Shown: positions 28,555 to 39,535, counted from the first letter of the stretch. The stretch is DNA of 64,000 bases from JAHFUA01 sp963808725 (GCA_963808725.1 CAWEGO010000002.1:2232001-2296000), one strand, 5' to 3'. A program made the numbers and translations. The notes: a model not told the origin generated them from the sequence alone.

Positions 28555-30830
28555 TTACGGTATCACCGCCTGCACTTGGGCCGAGTCCACGCTTACCGTC
28601 CCGGCAGAATCGACAGCCGTCACTACGTAGTAGTACGTTTCTCCCGCAGTTACTGTGCTGTCCACGTAACTTAGACCGGCTACCAGTGCCGGGTTAATTT
28701 GCGTGTATGGTCCACCCGAGGCGGTGCTACGGAAGATCTCGTACCCGCTTACGGGATTAGGGATCTGACGTTGCTGCACCGGCTGCCCATGCGAGCGTGG
28801 CGGAGTGCTGAACCGGCGCGCTCACCGTGACCGTGGCCGACGCTGATATCGCCGTATTCGCCTGACTGGTTGCCTTAACGGTGTAGGTGCCGGCGGTCGC
28901 AGGCGCAGTGTAGAGACCACCCGTGGTGATCGTTCCGCCTGTCGTTGTCCAGGTGACGGCGGTGTTGGTTGTGCCCGTTACCGTGGCTGTGAACTGCTGG
29001 GTGGCGCCAGTCGAGAGCGGCGCCGTGCCCGGCGCGAGCGATACCGCTACCACCGCCGCGCTGACCGTTACCGTCGCCGATGCTGACTTCGTGGAATCGG
29101 CCGCGCTGGTGGCCGTCACGGTGAAGGTTCCCGCCGTGGTGGGTGCGGTGTAGAGGCCGCCGGTGGTGATGGTCCCGCCGGTCGCGGACCAGGTCACCGC
29201 CGTGTTGCTGCTGCCCGTTACCGTTGCCGTGAACTGCTGGGTGGCGCTGGTGGAGAGCGACGCCGAGCCCGGCGAGATCGACAGTGCCACCACCGGCGCG
29301 CTGACCGTTATGGTTGCCGACGCCGACTTCGTGGAATCGGCCGCGCTGATGGCCGTCACCGTGAAGGTTCCCGCCGTGCTGGGCGCGGTGTAGAGGCCGC
29401 CGGTGGTGATGGTCCCACCCGTTGCCGACCAGGTCACCGCCGTGTTGCTGCTGCCCGTTACCGTCGCCGTGAACTGCTGGGTGCCGCTGGTCAACATCGA
29501 GGCCGACACCGGCGAGATCGTCACTGCGACCACCGGGGCCGCACTCACCGTCACCGTCGCTGACGCCGACTTGGTCGTATCCGCCGCGCTGGTGGCCGTG
29601 ACCGTGTAGGTGCCAGCGGTGCTCGGAGCCGTGTACAGACCGGAGGTGATCGAGCCGCCCGTCGCCGACCAGGTTACCGCGGTGTTGCTGTTCCCGCTGA
29701 CGCTGGCCGTGAACTGTTGCGTACCGCCCGTGGTAAGCGATGCCGATCCTGGCGTGACGGAGACGGCGACCACCGGGGCCGCGCTCACCGCCACGCTCGC
29801 TGACGCCGACGTGGCGGTATTCGCCGCGCTGGTGGCGGTGACCGTGTAGGTGCCAGCGGTGCTCGGAGCCGTGTACAGGCCGCTCGTGGTTATCGTACCG
29901 CCGCTCGCCGACCAGGTTACCGCGGTGTTGGAGCTTCCCGTGACCGCGGCGGTGAATTGCTGCGACCCGCCGGTGGAGAGCGATGCCGAACCGGGTGAGA
30001 TCGTCACCGCGACCGTCGCCGTTGCTGTTACACTGACCGCCGCCGAGGCTGACTTGGTCGTGTCCGCCATGCTGGTGGCCGTCACCAGGAAGCTGCCCGC
30101 GCTCATGGGCGCGGTGAACACTCCGCCGGAAGAGATGCTCCCGCCGCTGGCCGCCCAGGTAACCGCCGTGTTGGTGGTCCCGCTCACGTTGGCTGCGAAT
30201 TGCTGGCTCTTGCCCAACGGGAGCGTCGTCGAACTCGGCGCCACCGCGACCGCGACCGCAACCGAGACCGGCGCGGACAATCCCCAACCGTAGGCCGACG
30301 CCTTGCAGGTCGCCCAGCTTGCACCGGTAGTCCAGGAGGCCGGCAGAGAACTGAGCGTGGTCTGCGCGCTGGTTTTGCTGCTGGCAGTTGCCCCGGTTGC
30401 TATCGCGGAACTGGAGGGTCCCGCTGCCGCTGCTCAAAATCGCGATCCAGTAGCGTGTTCCCTTGACTACATTAGCGGCAGGCATGGCGATTGTGTTCCA
30501 GGCGCCAGGTTTCGGCTGCGCGGTGCTGGCCTGCGCGAGCAACGTGCCGGGATTGCCGCCGCCGTCAGCATACAGCCCCACCGCGACTTGCTGGGCGGTC
30601 GAGGTTCGATCGACGTAAATCGCCAGCGAGGCGACGCTGCCTGTGGCCGTCGCATTCACCGGGAATGCTTCGGCCTGGCCGGAAGTGTTCGAGTCCAGTT
30701 GCGACTCGATGCGGGTGTCACCTAACAGTGCCGCCACGGATGACGTAGCCGAAGCCGACTGGGCGGAGACAGGGAGTGACGCAATGCATAAAAGAGCAAC
30801 TACAAAAAAAAGGATAAAGTGCTTCTTCAC
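28555..30830 (-). CDS. Exported Ig-repeat protein with FN3 end, interrupted by two one-base shifts
   Basis: Reassembled from three frames. GTG 30830 (AGGAG eight bases upstream) gives a signal peptide (KKHFILFFVVALLCIASLPV) and a beta-rich N-terminal module ending GSGTLQFRDSNRGNC. One extra base near 30383 moves to the frame SKTSAQTTLSSLPASW, leading into six Ig-like (Big_2-type) domains. A second extra base near 28765 moves to NPVSGYEIFRSTASGG, an FN3-like domain ending at 28555. Each Ig unit reads like TTGGTQQFTASVSG then NTAVTWSATGG. Probably a secreted or surface-displayed adhesin or matrix protein. Confidence 0.75.
28800..30260 (-). repeat. Six tandem ~240-bp Ig-domain repeats
   Basis: Six units of about 80 codons each inside the gene at 28555-30830. 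Neighbouring copies are very similar at DNA level, for example the shared text around 29163 and 29403 spaced exactly 240 bases apart. They create long antisense open frames that are not genes. High similarity implies recent duplication or gene conversion. Confidence 0.88.
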
Positions 30831-31088
30831 GGGGATATCTCCTAAGCGGGGGGATTGCGCTACTGGTTGTGTGCAACGATTTCATTAGGAGCTTCTAGCC
30901 AGCAGCGTATGTGCGCGTTCGATTTCGCGGAAGATTCCAAGAGACCGTTGACGCGAGCGGATGCGGACATGTCTCCGCGTAATTGTCCGGGCGCGGTTGC
31001 GCGCGCATGCACTGCTGCGGCCGGCAACGCTGTCCGGTTGCGGCGCGCCGGCAGTGTCCGTTGGGGCTTGGACTCCCGGGCAATGCAA

Positions 31089-31133
31089 ACGGCGGTTCAA
31101 CCGAATCGCTTATGCGACTGGCTGAACCGCCGT
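31089..31133 (-). terminator. Terminator-like inverted repeat
   Basis: Perfect 11-bp arms (31089-31099 and 31123-31133) with a 23-base loop that contains its own short stem (TCGC/GCGA), located 31 bases after the stop of the gene at 31165-33169. On the minus strand it is followed by only a short T run, so termination may be imperfect. The rest of 30831-31164 shows no gene. Confidence 0.65.
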
Positions 31134-31164
31134 CTTGGTTACGCTAGTTTTTGTGCGCTGCCGG

Positions 31165-33169
31165 CTATGGCGAAGGCACTACCGCCGTCACCTCGTCCGA
31201 ATAGACGCTCTCCGTGCCGCTGCTGTCCACCGCCGTCACAACGTAGTAGTACGTCTGCCCCGCCTGTACCGATAGATCGGCATAGGTCGTGCCGGGCTGC
31301 GGCGCAGTGTTGATCATCGTGTAGGGTCCGCCGGATTGACCTGAGCGATACACGTTGTAACCGACCACGGTCGACGTGCTAGCAGTCCAGGTCAACGTCA
31401 CCGCGTGTGTGAGTGGGGCGATCACTATCGCCGTGGCCGAAGCGCTCTTGGTGGGATCGGCGACGCTGGTCGCTATCACGGTATAGATACCGACGATCGC
31501 CGGCGCCGTGAACAAGCCGCTGGGCGATATGCTGCCGCCGCTTGCTGACCAGGTGACCGCGGCATTGCTTGTGCCGGTCACCGTCGCGGTGAATTGCTGC
31601 GTGCCGTTTATGTTTATGGACACCGACGCGGGAGAGAGCGAGACCGCCACCGCCACCACGGGCGCGCTGACCGTCACCGTCGCCGAAGCCGACTCGGTGA
31701 TGTCAGCGGCGCTGGTCGCCGTCACGGTGTACGTCCCGGCGCTCGCCGGTGCCGTGTACAGGCCGCCCGAGGAGATGCTGCCGCCGCTCGCTGACCAGGT
31801 AACCGCGGTATTGCTCGTGCCGGTCAGCGTCGCGGTGAATTGCTGCGTGCCGCCAGCCGTGAGCAAGGCCGACGTGGGCGTGATCGCGACCGCTACTGTG
31901 GTTGGCGCGACCGCATATTGCAGAATCACGTCCACCCAGTAATTCGAAGCATTCCATCCCTGAGTGGGGAAGGCGCTGTTGGAACTGTACACGTACACTC
32001 CGCCGCTGGCCAGAGCCTGTAACGGCGGCGCACTGTACGCGGTCGCAAAATACCCGCTGTCGTCGCTATAGTGGCCCGCGCCGGTGTAGTAGGAAGCGAC
32101 GTAGGTAGTGTTGGCCTGGATTGCGACCGGCTGCGCAAAGGTTACCGTTTGCCATCCGGATGCGGTCTCATTGGTGAAGGTGGCCGAGGCCAGCAAGGTT
32201 CCGCTGCTCGTCCACAGATTGCCGACGTGCGTCCCAGTATTGTTGGCGGATTTGTAGAACTTCACCCCGGTGATGGCGCCAGCCGTGCTAGAGGTAAACT
32301 GCACCCCCAGTTCCACCGCGCTGCCGTCGCCGGAATCAACGGTTCCGGGCACGGTATTGGACGGCCAGAGGCTGGCCGTCAATATCCCCGGCGTGCCGAC
32401 ATTAACCGTTGCGGAACCAGACTCGGTGGTATCGGCGACGCTGGTGGCCGTCACGGTGTAAGCTCCCGCCGTGCTGGAAGCCGTGTACAGGCCGCTGGCC
32501 GAAACGCTTCCACCGGTCGCCGACCAAGTGACCGCGCTGTTGCTCGTTCCGGTCACGGTTGCGGTAAATTGCTGCGTGCCGCCCGCGGGCAGAGAAACCA
32601 AAACCGGCGCGACCGTCACTGAGACCGTAGCGCCGCTGCTGTCGCTGGTTGAACCATAGGCGGAGAGCGCACATGCTGTCCATATTCCGCCCGTGGACCA
32701 CACTACCGGCAGCGCGGCGAGAGCGCCGGAACTCGAGCCCTCGCTGGTGCAGCCCGTCATCGTGTCGTGAAAATAAGGACGGCCGCTGCCCAATCCCAGC
32801 ACCGCGATCCAGTAGGGCGTTCCGGAGACTACCGCGACCGGGGGAACGCTCACCGTGTTCCACACTCCTGCCTGGGGCGTGAACACGCCTTGCGTCAGCA
32901 GCAATGATGGATGTCCGCTGGAGTCGTTATAAAGCCCGAGCGCGACCTGACTGGCCGTGGAGGTGGAATCGACATACAGGCTCAGCGAGTTCAACACGCC
33001 ATTCGAGCCCGCAGTCGTCGCAAAGGCTTGGGCACGCCCGGGCAGCGTTCGAATCGAGTGTGCTTTCGATATTCTGATCGCCCAGTAACACCTGGGCCGA
33101 CAAGAAGGCAGAAGCAAGGAACAGAAAGAGGAACAGCGGTAATAATTGCGACAGGTGTTTTCTCACCAT
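31165..33169 (-). CDS. Exported DUF4082/Ig-repeat protein, frameshifted after the signal peptide
   Basis: ATG 33169 with AGGAG three bases before it begins a signal peptide (MVRKHLSQLLPLFLFLFL, ending SAFLSAQ) and GDQNIESTLDSNA. An extra base in the CCCGGG near 33037-33042 then moves to the frame GRAQAFATTAGSNGVLNSL that runs to 31165. Domains: the same N-terminal module as two neighbours, one Ig-like unit, a DUF4082 domain (VELGVQFTSSTAGAITGVKF through NYWVDVILQY), two more Ig-like units and a C-terminal FN3 domain (VVGYNVYRSGQSGGPYT). Probably a secreted surface protein. Confidence 0.8.
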
Positions 33170-33781
33170 GAACTCCTGGCGCCCGAACCACACTTCCGCG
33201 CACAGCTCGCGCGGGAGCTTGGTCGGGCAAAATTGACTTGCATCAGGTTCCGGACGTGCAGAACCCAGACGTGGCGCTCTGGTACAACCGCCGTGCAAAG
33301 CGGCGATCAGGCCAAGCTTACGGAGAGGTGACGATCAGCGAGAACCCCACATTAATGAAAGCAGAAGAACCCTGGCTGACGATCATACAATTAAAGCCGT
33401 CGCACCTGAGAACAGGCAGCGACGCTCGCTCGGCCGTCGTTCACCTCATCCTTGCTTGCTCATGCTGGTCTTGCGTCCCATGAGCCGAATGGAACCTGGG
33501 AGGGCTCATGGCTTCTTGCCGAACTCGACAGGCGCATTTCGGGCCACGCCCGTTTGTACTGGCTGGATTTTGAGGCTGTCACAAAAGCACGTTGCAAGCG
33601 GCTTGCCAGTCATGCACTGTGGAGCAGATTGCTTCTATCCTCTTGCAGCAGTGTTTGAAGTGGAGGGTACAGAGAAGCCGCGCCCAAGCCGCCCTCCCCG
33701 CCCGGCTGCGAAGTTTTACTCAGTACGGCGTAATTTTCGGCACGGCGGATGTCCGACCAGTTTGCGGAGAACGGAGTGGCG
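33170..33781. other. Intergenic stretch without a recognised gene
   Basis: These 612 bases lie between the start of the DUF4082/Ig gene and the end of the aldo/keto reductase. The only frames of note (33456-33806 plus, 33610-33813 minus) lack motifs and good start sites. The promoter and leader of the gene at 33169 must be here, but no clear promoter, riboswitch or sRNA was recognised. Confidence 0.4.
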
Positions 33782-34768
33782 TCAGCGGTCGATGAACGCC
33801 TGGTAGTGCTCATTATAGCGAGGACCAGACACCGCCTCCGGCTTCAGCGCCTCATCGAGTTGTTTCATTTCTGCAGGGCTGAGCTTCACGTTGGCGGCGC
33901 CGGCATTTTCCTCCAGGTAGCTGCGCCGCTTGGTGCCGGGAATGGGGACCATGTCGTCGCCTTTGTGCAGCAGCCACGCCAGCGCGATCTGCCCCGGCGT
34001 GGCGCCCTTGCGCGTCGCAATCTCGTGCACTCGCGCGGCTGCCTGCATGTTGCGATCGAAATTCTCACCCTGGAACCGGGGATCGCCATGCCGATAGTCG
34101 CTTTCCGGATACTCTTCCGCGCGCTTCGCCGCACCCGTCAGGAACCCGCGTCCGAGCGGTGAGAACGGCACCACGCCGATGCCGAGTTCGCGCAGAACAG
34201 GAATGATGCGCGCCTCGAGATTTCGCTCCCACAGCGAATACTCGCTCTGCAGCGCTGAAATGGGATGGGTGTTGTGAGCGCGGCGGATCGTGTTCTCACC
34301 TACTTCTGAAAGCCCGAGATAACGCACCTTGCCTTCGCGCACTAAATCCGCCATCGCTCCGACCGTTTCTTCGATGGGCACATTGCGATCGAGGCGATGC
34401 TGGTAATAGAGGTCGATGTGGTCGGTGCCGAGCCGGCGCAGCGAGCCTTCCGCCACTTCTTTCACATGCTCGGGCCGGCTGTCTGTGCCGACCAGTTTGC
34501 CGCTCTCGAAACGAAAGCCGAATTTTGTGGCGATGATCGCCCGCTCGCGGCGTCCCTTGAGCGCTCGTCCCAGCAGCTCTTCGTTCTTGTAGGGGCCGTA
34601 GGCCTCGGCGGTATCGAAAAAGTTGATGCCGAGTTCGAGGGCGCGGTCGAGCGTCGCCAGCGACTCCTGCTCGTCCGGCGAGCCATACGCCCAGGTCATT
34701 CCCATGCAGCCCAGACCGAGTTCGGAAACTTCCAGTCCCTGACTGCCCAGCTTTCTCTTCTTCATCAT
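33782..34768 (-). CDS. Aldo/keto reductase
   Basis: About 328 residues of the AKR (YhdN/IolS-like) family: KLGSQGLEVSELGLGCMGM, the catalytic Asp and Tyr in FFDTAEAYGPYKNEELLG, the Lys in IIATKFGF, the His in YYQHRLD, and a NADPH-binding part with PFSPLGRGFLTG and IPGTKRRSYLEENAGA. ATG 34768 is preferred since GGAG lies six bases upstream. Acts in the cytoplasm on an aldehyde or ketone. The substrate is unknown. Confidence 0.93.
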   Translation of the reverse strand: MMKKRKLGSQGLEVSELGLGCMGMTWAYGSPDEQESLATLDRALELGINFFDTAEAYGPYKNEELLGRALKGRRERAIIATKFGFRFESGKLVGTDSRPEHVKEVAEGSLRRLGTDHIDLYYQHRLDRNVPIEETVGAMADLVREGKVRYLGLSEVGENTIRRAHNTHPISALQSEYSLWERNLEARIIPVLRELGIGVVPFSPLGRGFLTGAAKRAEEYPESDYRHGDPRFQGENFDRNMQAAARVHEIATRKGATPGQIALAWLLHKGDDMVPIPGTKRRSYLEENAGAANVKLSPAEMKQLDEALKPEAVSGPRYNEHYQAFIDR

Positions 34769-34934
34769 GACGAGCTCCGTTAGACGAACAATTGTATTAG
34801 ATGAGGTTATCGTTCTGCCGGATGGCGGCACCTAAGGAGGCAGAGGTACATGCTAGCGGCCCAGGCGCAAGCGTGCTAGCGTACCAGTAAAGAACGACCA
34901 CCGCGCACGGTGGAGAAGTGGATCTCCTCGGGAT

Positions 34935-36176
34935 ATGTCCTTGCTAATCCAGGCAGCGACCAGGTTCCCGCCGGAAACGGTTGCGGTCAAGATCGCGATC
35001 TCGCTGGCCGTCGGCATGCTGGTCGGTTTCGAACGCGAATCGGCCAACAAGGACGTTGGCATCCGCACTTTCGGGTTGACGGCGCTGCTCGGCGCCCTGA
35101 GCGTGCTGATTTCGCCCGCGTACGGCCTGCTCGCTATGGTCGGCGTAATCGTGCTGGTCGCATTCCTCAATGCCCGCAGCATGATCGGCAGTCACTCTCT
35201 GGAAATCACCACTTCGGCTGCGCTCCTGGTGACCTACGCCTTGGGCGTGCTGGTCGGGCTGGGCCACACGTTCACGCCGGTCGCCGCGGCCATCCTCATG
35301 ACGTTGTTGCTGGCGTGGAAGGTGGAATTGCGCAGGTTCGCCGGCGGCGTGAGCATGGAAGAGCTGCGCGCCGCCGTGCTCCTCGGCTTGATTGGGCTGG
35401 TCATCTATCCCGTCCTGCCCGACCGCTTCATCGATCGCTGGGAGCTGGTGAACCTGCGGCAATCATGGATCACGGTGGTTGTGATCGCCAGCATCGCATT
35501 CGTCAACTATGTGCTGCTGCGGCTGTACGGCGCGCGGGGACTGTACTGGACCGCCATCCTGGGCGGCCTGGTGAACAGCCGCGCCGCGGTCGCTGAACTC
35601 ATGACCGTCGGCACCGGCTCCCGGACCACGGCGGTGGTTTTGCTGGTGACCCTCGCCATGTTCATGCGCAACATCGTGCTGCTGGCGCTGTTTGCGCCGC
35701 GGGCGCTGCTTACCGCGGTCGGCCCGCTCCTTGCCATGGCGTGCGTTGCCTTGTTGTTGCGCACCGGCAAACCGGACGACGAGCCGGGCCGGGAGCTGAC
35801 CCTGGGTTCGCCGATCTCTCTGCGCCGGGTCCTTGCCTACGGTCTGCTGTTTGTTGCCATCGAAGTAGTGGGTACGCTGGCAGAGCGTGCGTTTGGCAGC
35901 ATCGGCTTCATGGCCGCGAGCGGGATCAGCGGGATTGCTAGCAGCGCCAGTGCCACGGCCGCTGCCGCCAACCTCAGCGCCGCGGGCAAGATCACGCCTA
36001 ACCTCGCGGGCACCGCGGCCGTGATCGCCTCCATGGGCAGCGCGCTGACCAACGTGCCACTGGTGTTCAAACGCCTCTCGCGGCCGCTTCTCCTCCGGGT
36101 CGCCAGCTCCACGGCGCTGCAGATCGTTGTCGGCATCGCCGTCCTGGCCGCACAGCACTATATGTTTTTCCGTTAG
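34935..36176 (+). CDS. MgtC/SapB and DUF4010 membrane protein
   Basis: 413 residues, multi-pass. The N-terminal MgtC-like part reads KIAISLAVGMLVGFERESAN, GIRTFGLTALLGALSVL and TTSAALLVTYALGVLVGLGH. The C-terminal DUF4010 has WTAILGGLVNSRAAVAELM and FMAASGISGIASSASATAAA. About ten to twelve membrane segments. MgtC-type proteins affect Mg2+ starvation and acid adaptation, but for the DUF4010 fusion no transport activity is established. It is flanked by unrelated genes on the opposite strand. Confidence 0.88.
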   Translation: MSLLIQAATRFPPETVAVKIAISLAVGMLVGFERESANKDVGIRTFGLTALLGALSVLISPAYGLLAMVGVIVLVAFLNARSMIGSHSLEITTSAALLVTYALGVLVGLGHTFTPVAAAILMTLLLAWKVELRRFAGGVSMEELRAAVLLGLIGLVIYPVLPDRFIDRWELVNLRQSWITVVVIASIAFVNYVLLRLYGARGLYWTAILGGLVNSRAAVAELMTVGTGSRTTAVVLLVTLAMFMRNIVLLALFAPRALLTAVGPLLAMACVALLLRTGKPDDEPGRELTLGSPISLRRVLAYGLLFVAIEVVGTLAERAFGSIGFMAASGISGIASSASATAAAANLSAAGKITPNLAGTAAVIASMGSALTNVPLVFKRLSRPLLLRVASSTALQIVVGIAVLAAQHYMFFR

Positions 36177-36213
36177 ACTATCGAGGGCAGCGCCGGCCGC
36201 TCAACAGATAGGC

Positions 36214-37656
36214 TTACTTCTCCCGCAGCGGGGCCGCGGCCGCCGCTACTCGCGCCCGGGGTTCGACCCGCGTCTCGGCCGCCAGCGCCGGCCGACCGAT
36301 GCTGTAGTAGCTGAATCCCGCCGCCGACATGGCCGCCGGATCGTACAGGTTGCGTCCATCCACCACGATGGGATAGGCCAGCAGCGTGCGCAGCCGGTCC
36401 AAATCCAGCGCCGCGAACTCTTTCCAATCGGTCAGGATCAGCAACGCGTCGGCTTCCTTGGCGGCGTCATACACGCCTTCGCAATAAGTGATGCCTCGCT
36501 GCGGCAGCACCGCGCGCGCGCGTTCCATCGCCGCCGGATCATGGGCCCGGATCTCGCAGCCCTCGCGCAGCAGCATCTCCACCACGGTCACGGCGGGCGA
36601 CTCGCGGATATCATCGGTGCCGCCCTTGAAGGCCAGCCCCAGCACCGCCAGCTTCTTGCCGCGCAGCGTCCACAGCGCTCCCTTTACCTTGCGCACGAAG
36701 CGTACGAGCTGCTCTTCGTTCACCCGGCTGACCTCTTCCAGCATGCGGAAGTCGTAGCCGTTTTCCCGCGCCACCGCGTGGAACGCCTTCAAGTCCTTGG
36801 GGAAGCAGGAGCCGCCGTAGCCGATGCCGGGATTGAGAAAACGCCGCCCGATGCGCGAGTCGGCGCCGATGCCGTCGCATACCTGCTGGATGTCGGCGCC
36901 CACCGTCTCGCAGATGCTGGCCACCGCGTTAATGAACGACACCTTGGTAGCCAGAAACGCGTTCGAGGCGTGCTTGATCAGCTCCGCGCTCTTGGCGCTG
37001 GTCACGATCACCGGCGGGATCTTGGGCTCGGCCGGCCCGGGGATGCGCGATCCTTCCTGGTAGTAGCGCCCGCTGGAGAGCGGTTCATAGATCTTGTGCA
37101 GCACGCCAGAGCAGCGTTCGTTGTCCACGCCCAGCACGATGCGGTCGGGATAGAGGAAGTCCCGCACCGCCGACCCCTCGCGCAGGAATTCCGGGTTCGA
37201 GGCCACGTCGAAGGATGCCGGTTCTGCCCCGTTCAGCAGCATCACTTTGCGGACCCAGTCGTGGGTGAACACCGGCACCGTGCTCTTTTCCACCACCACC
37301 TTATAGCCGTCGAGAGTCTGCGCGACGGCGCGCGACACCTCCTCGACGTATGACATATCGGCTTCGCCTTCCTCGGTGGGAGGCGTACCCACCGCGATGA
37401 ACACGGCCGCCACACCCGCCAGCGCCTGCTTCAGGTCGGTGGTGAACTCCAGGCTCCGCCCGCGGTGCCGGACCAGCAATTCGGGCAGGAATTCCTCGTA
37501 GATTGGCGCCTCGCCGGCCTGAAGCCGTTCAATCTTCTGCCGGTCGTTATCGACACAGGTGATCTCGTGTCCCAGTTCGGCAAAGCAAGTTGCTGCCACC
37601 AAGCCTACGTAACCGGAGCCAATGATCGCTAAACGCACAGATTCGCCCTCAAACAT
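36214..37656 (-). CDS. UDP-glucose/UDP-N-acetylglucosamine 6-dehydrogenase
   Basis: 480 residues of the UDPG/GDP-mannose dehydrogenase family: Rossmann start RLAIIGSGYVGLVAATCFAE, VFIAVGTPPTEEGEADMSYV, VVEKSTVPVFT, EFLREGSAVRDFLYPDRIV, catalytic Cys in YGGSCFPKDLKAF, and the C-terminal LGLAFKGGTDDIRESPA. It oxidises the C6 hydroxyl to a uronic acid. Opposite the WlbA/WbpE-like operon it may supply UDP-GlcNAcA or UDP-GlcA; the motif set does not decide the substrate. A GTG at residue 7 is an alternative start. Confidence 0.94.
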   Translation of the reverse strand: MFEGESVRLAIIGSGYVGLVAATCFAELGHEITCVDNDRQKIERLQAGEAPIYEEFLPELLVRHRGRSLEFTTDLKQALAGVAAVFIAVGTPPTEEGEADMSYVEEVSRAVAQTLDGYKVVVEKSTVPVFTHDWVRKVMLLNGAEPASFDVASNPEFLREGSAVRDFLYPDRIVLGVDNERCSGVLHKIYEPLSSGRYYQEGSRIPGPAEPKIPPVIVTSAKSAELIKHASNAFLATKVSFINAVASICETVGADIQQVCDGIGADSRIGRRFLNPGIGYGGSCFPKDLKAFHAVARENGYDFRMLEEVSRVNEEQLVRFVRKVKGALWTLRGKKLAVLGLAFKGGTDDIRESPAVTVVEMLLREGCEIRAHDPAAMERARAVLPQRGITYCEGVYDAAKEADALLILTDWKEFAALDLDRLRTLLAYPIVVDGRNLYDPAAMSAAGFSYYSIGRPALAAETRVEPRARVAAAAAPLREK

Positions 37657-37965
37657 GGAGTCGCTGGTTTCCTGTCAGAATACTCCAAAAACATTCCCGT
37701 CAGCAGCCTGGGATGGGGCCGGAGGCAGTTATCTATGGTGAGACCGGTCTTCCCCCAAGGACTTGCGCACGGAAGCAAACCAGCGGGCAGATATGCAAAC
37801 TTTTGCAAGGTCTAAGGGTCACCACCCCCCAGCCTCGGTCGAACCACGATTGGCCCAGTACTTTCAACATCTTAGAGGCTAATTACCAGAGTGCGTTACC
37901 GCCCCGCTTGGAATCCCGGTTGCATCCTCCCATGGCGGGAGAACTAAGCCCAACCGAGGCGACGC
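37657..37965. other. Divergent promoter region of the nucleotide-sugar genes
   Basis: 309 bases between the divergent dehydrogenase (minus) and oxidoreductase (plus) starts. It is less GC-rich near 37775-37880 than its surroundings and contains GCAAACTTTTGC (an 8-base inverted repeat with a short spacer). No ORF or riboswitch consensus was recognised. Confidence 0.4.
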
Positions 37966-39030
37966 ATGCAAAAGATCAAAGTGGCTATCGTTGGTGGTGG
38001 CTACTGGGGGCAGAATCTGATCCGCAATTTTTGGGAAGTGGACGAGGGCGAACTGGCCTTCGTATGTGACCTCGATCCCAAAGCGCTGGCCCGGGCGCAG
38101 CGCCGCTATCCCACGGTGCAGGTGACGCGTCATTACCGCGAGCTGCTCGACAGTCCGCGGGTGGATGCGATTGTGCTCGCCACTCCGGTCTCGACCCATT
38201 ATGAGTATGCGCGGCAGGCTCTGCTGGCCGGCAAGCACGTGCTGGTGGAAAAGCCGCTGGCGCGCAGCACTGCCGAAGTCCTGGACCTGATGGAACTGGC
38301 CGAAAAACAGGGCAAGCTCCTGATGGTGGACCACACCTTCTTATATACCGCCGCCGTGCGCCGCATGAAGGAAATGGTTTCCCGCGGCGACATCGGCGAC
38401 ATGCTGTATTTCGATTCCGTGCGCATCAATCTCGGCCTGGTGCAGAGCGACATCAACGTGATGTGGGACCTGGCGCCCCACGACTTCGCCATCCTCAATT
38501 ACCTGTGCGACAGCGATCCTATAGCCGTCTCCGCCGTGGGCGCGCGTCATCTCGGTTGTCCCTACGAGAACATCGCGTACGTTACCGCGCGCTACGATTC
38601 GTCGCTCATCGCCCACTTCCACGTCAACTGGCTGTCGCCGGTGAAAGTCCGCACGACGCTGGTGGGCGGCAGCTCGAAGATGATCGTCTATGACGACATG
38701 GAGAGCAGTGAGAAGATCAAGGTCTACGACCGCGGTTTCACCGTGAACCACGATCCCGAGCGCCGCGAGCGCCTGCTTACCGGTTATCGCAACGGTGACA
38801 TGCTGGCGCCGAATCTGGAGACCACGGAAGCGCTGCGCCTGATGGCACGCGATTTCGTCTGCTCGATCCTGGAGAACCGCCAGCCGTTGAGCGACGCAGT
38901 TTCCGGGTATCGCGTGGTGCGTCTGCTCGAAGCCGCGCAGCAATCCATCGAGAAAAACGGCAGGGAAGTCACCTTGCTGGGTCCGGAGATCGGCCGGCCT
39001 GCAGCCAAGGTGGTTTCGATGCGGGCATAA
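37966..39030 (+). CDS. Gfo/Idh/MocA oxidoreductase, WlbA/WbpB-like
   Basis: 354 residues: NAD-binding start VAIVGGGYWGQNLIRNF, the EKP motif in VLVEKPLARSTAEVLDLMEL, and DHTFLYTAAVRRMKEMV, followed by the alpha/beta C-terminal domain. In the WlbA/WbpB pathway such an enzyme oxidises C3 of UDP-GlcNAcA. The two genes after it (acetyltransferase, PLP aminotransferase) match the remaining steps, so this role is probable though inferred from context. First gene of the plus-strand operon. Confidence 0.88.
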   Translation: MQKIKVAIVGGGYWGQNLIRNFWEVDEGELAFVCDLDPKALARAQRRYPTVQVTRHYRELLDSPRVDAIVLATPVSTHYEYARQALLAGKHVLVEKPLARSTAEVLDLMELAEKQGKLLMVDHTFLYTAAVRRMKEMVSRGDIGDMLYFDSVRINLGLVQSDINVMWDLAPHDFAILNYLCDSDPIAVSAVGARHLGCPYENIAYVTARYDSSLIAHFHVNWLSPVKVRTTLVGGSSKMIVYDDMESSEKIKVYDRGFTVNHDPERRERLLTGYRNGDMLAPNLETTEALRLMARDFVCSILENRQPLSDAVSGYRVVRLLEAAQQSIEKNGREVTLLGPEIGRPAAKVVSMRA

Positions 39031-39055
39031 GGGCAAAGGAGAGAGGGTTAAGGCT

Positions 39056-39535
39056 ATGGACTATTGCCGGGTCGCGCCCGACGTCAAGCTGGGACGCAAC
39101 GTGGTTTTTCACGCGTTCGTCAATCTCTACGGCTGCACCATCGGCGACAACTCCCGGATCGGGACCTTCGTCGAGATCCAGAAGAACGCCATCATCGGCA
39201 AGAACGTTAAGGTTTCCAGCCATACCTTCATCTGTGAAGGCGTGACCATTGAAGATGACTGCTTCATTGGCCACAACGTCTCCTTCATCAACGACAAATA
39301 TCCCCGCGCCACCGCCGCTGGCGGCCAGTTGCAGACTGAGGCCGACTGGAAGGTGGTGACTACGCGGGTCAAGCGCGGCGCCTCTATCGGCACCAGCGCC
39401 ACCATTCTTTGCGGCGTCACCATCGGCGAGAACGCCATCGTCGGCGCCGGCAGCGTGGTAACCAAAGATGTTCCCGATAACGCGATCGTGGCCGGAGTTC
39501 CGGCGCGCATCGTCAACAAGGCGGTGACGGTATGA
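39056..39535 (+). CDS. Hexapeptide-repeat acetyltransferase, WlbB/WbpD-like
   Basis: 159 residues of left-handed beta-helix repeats: GRNVVFHAFVNLYGCTIGDN, RIGTFVEIQKNAIIGKNVKV, HTFICEGVTIEDDCFIGHNV and the C-terminal AIVGAGSVVTKDVPDNAIVA. The length fits WlbB/WbpD, which N-acetylates the 3-amino group of UDP-GlcNAc3NA. GGAGAGAGG lies upstream of the ATG. It is 26 bases after the oxidoreductase and overlaps the aminotransferase by four bases. Confidence 0.88.
   Translation: MDYCRVAPDVKLGRNVVFHAFVNLYGCTIGDNSRIGTFVEIQKNAIIGKNVKVSSHTFICEGVTIEDDCFIGHNVSFINDKYPRATAAGGQLQTEADWKVVTTRVKRGASIGTSATILCGVTIGENAIVGAGSVVTKDVPDNAIVAGVPARIVNKAVTV

Noticed and set aside
28875..30383. Continuation of the GTG-30830 frame through the Ig repeats
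   Set aside because: After the frameshift near 30383 this frame gives Arg/His/Gly-rich text that repeats every 80 residues only because the DNA repeats. The Ig-coding frame is the real one.
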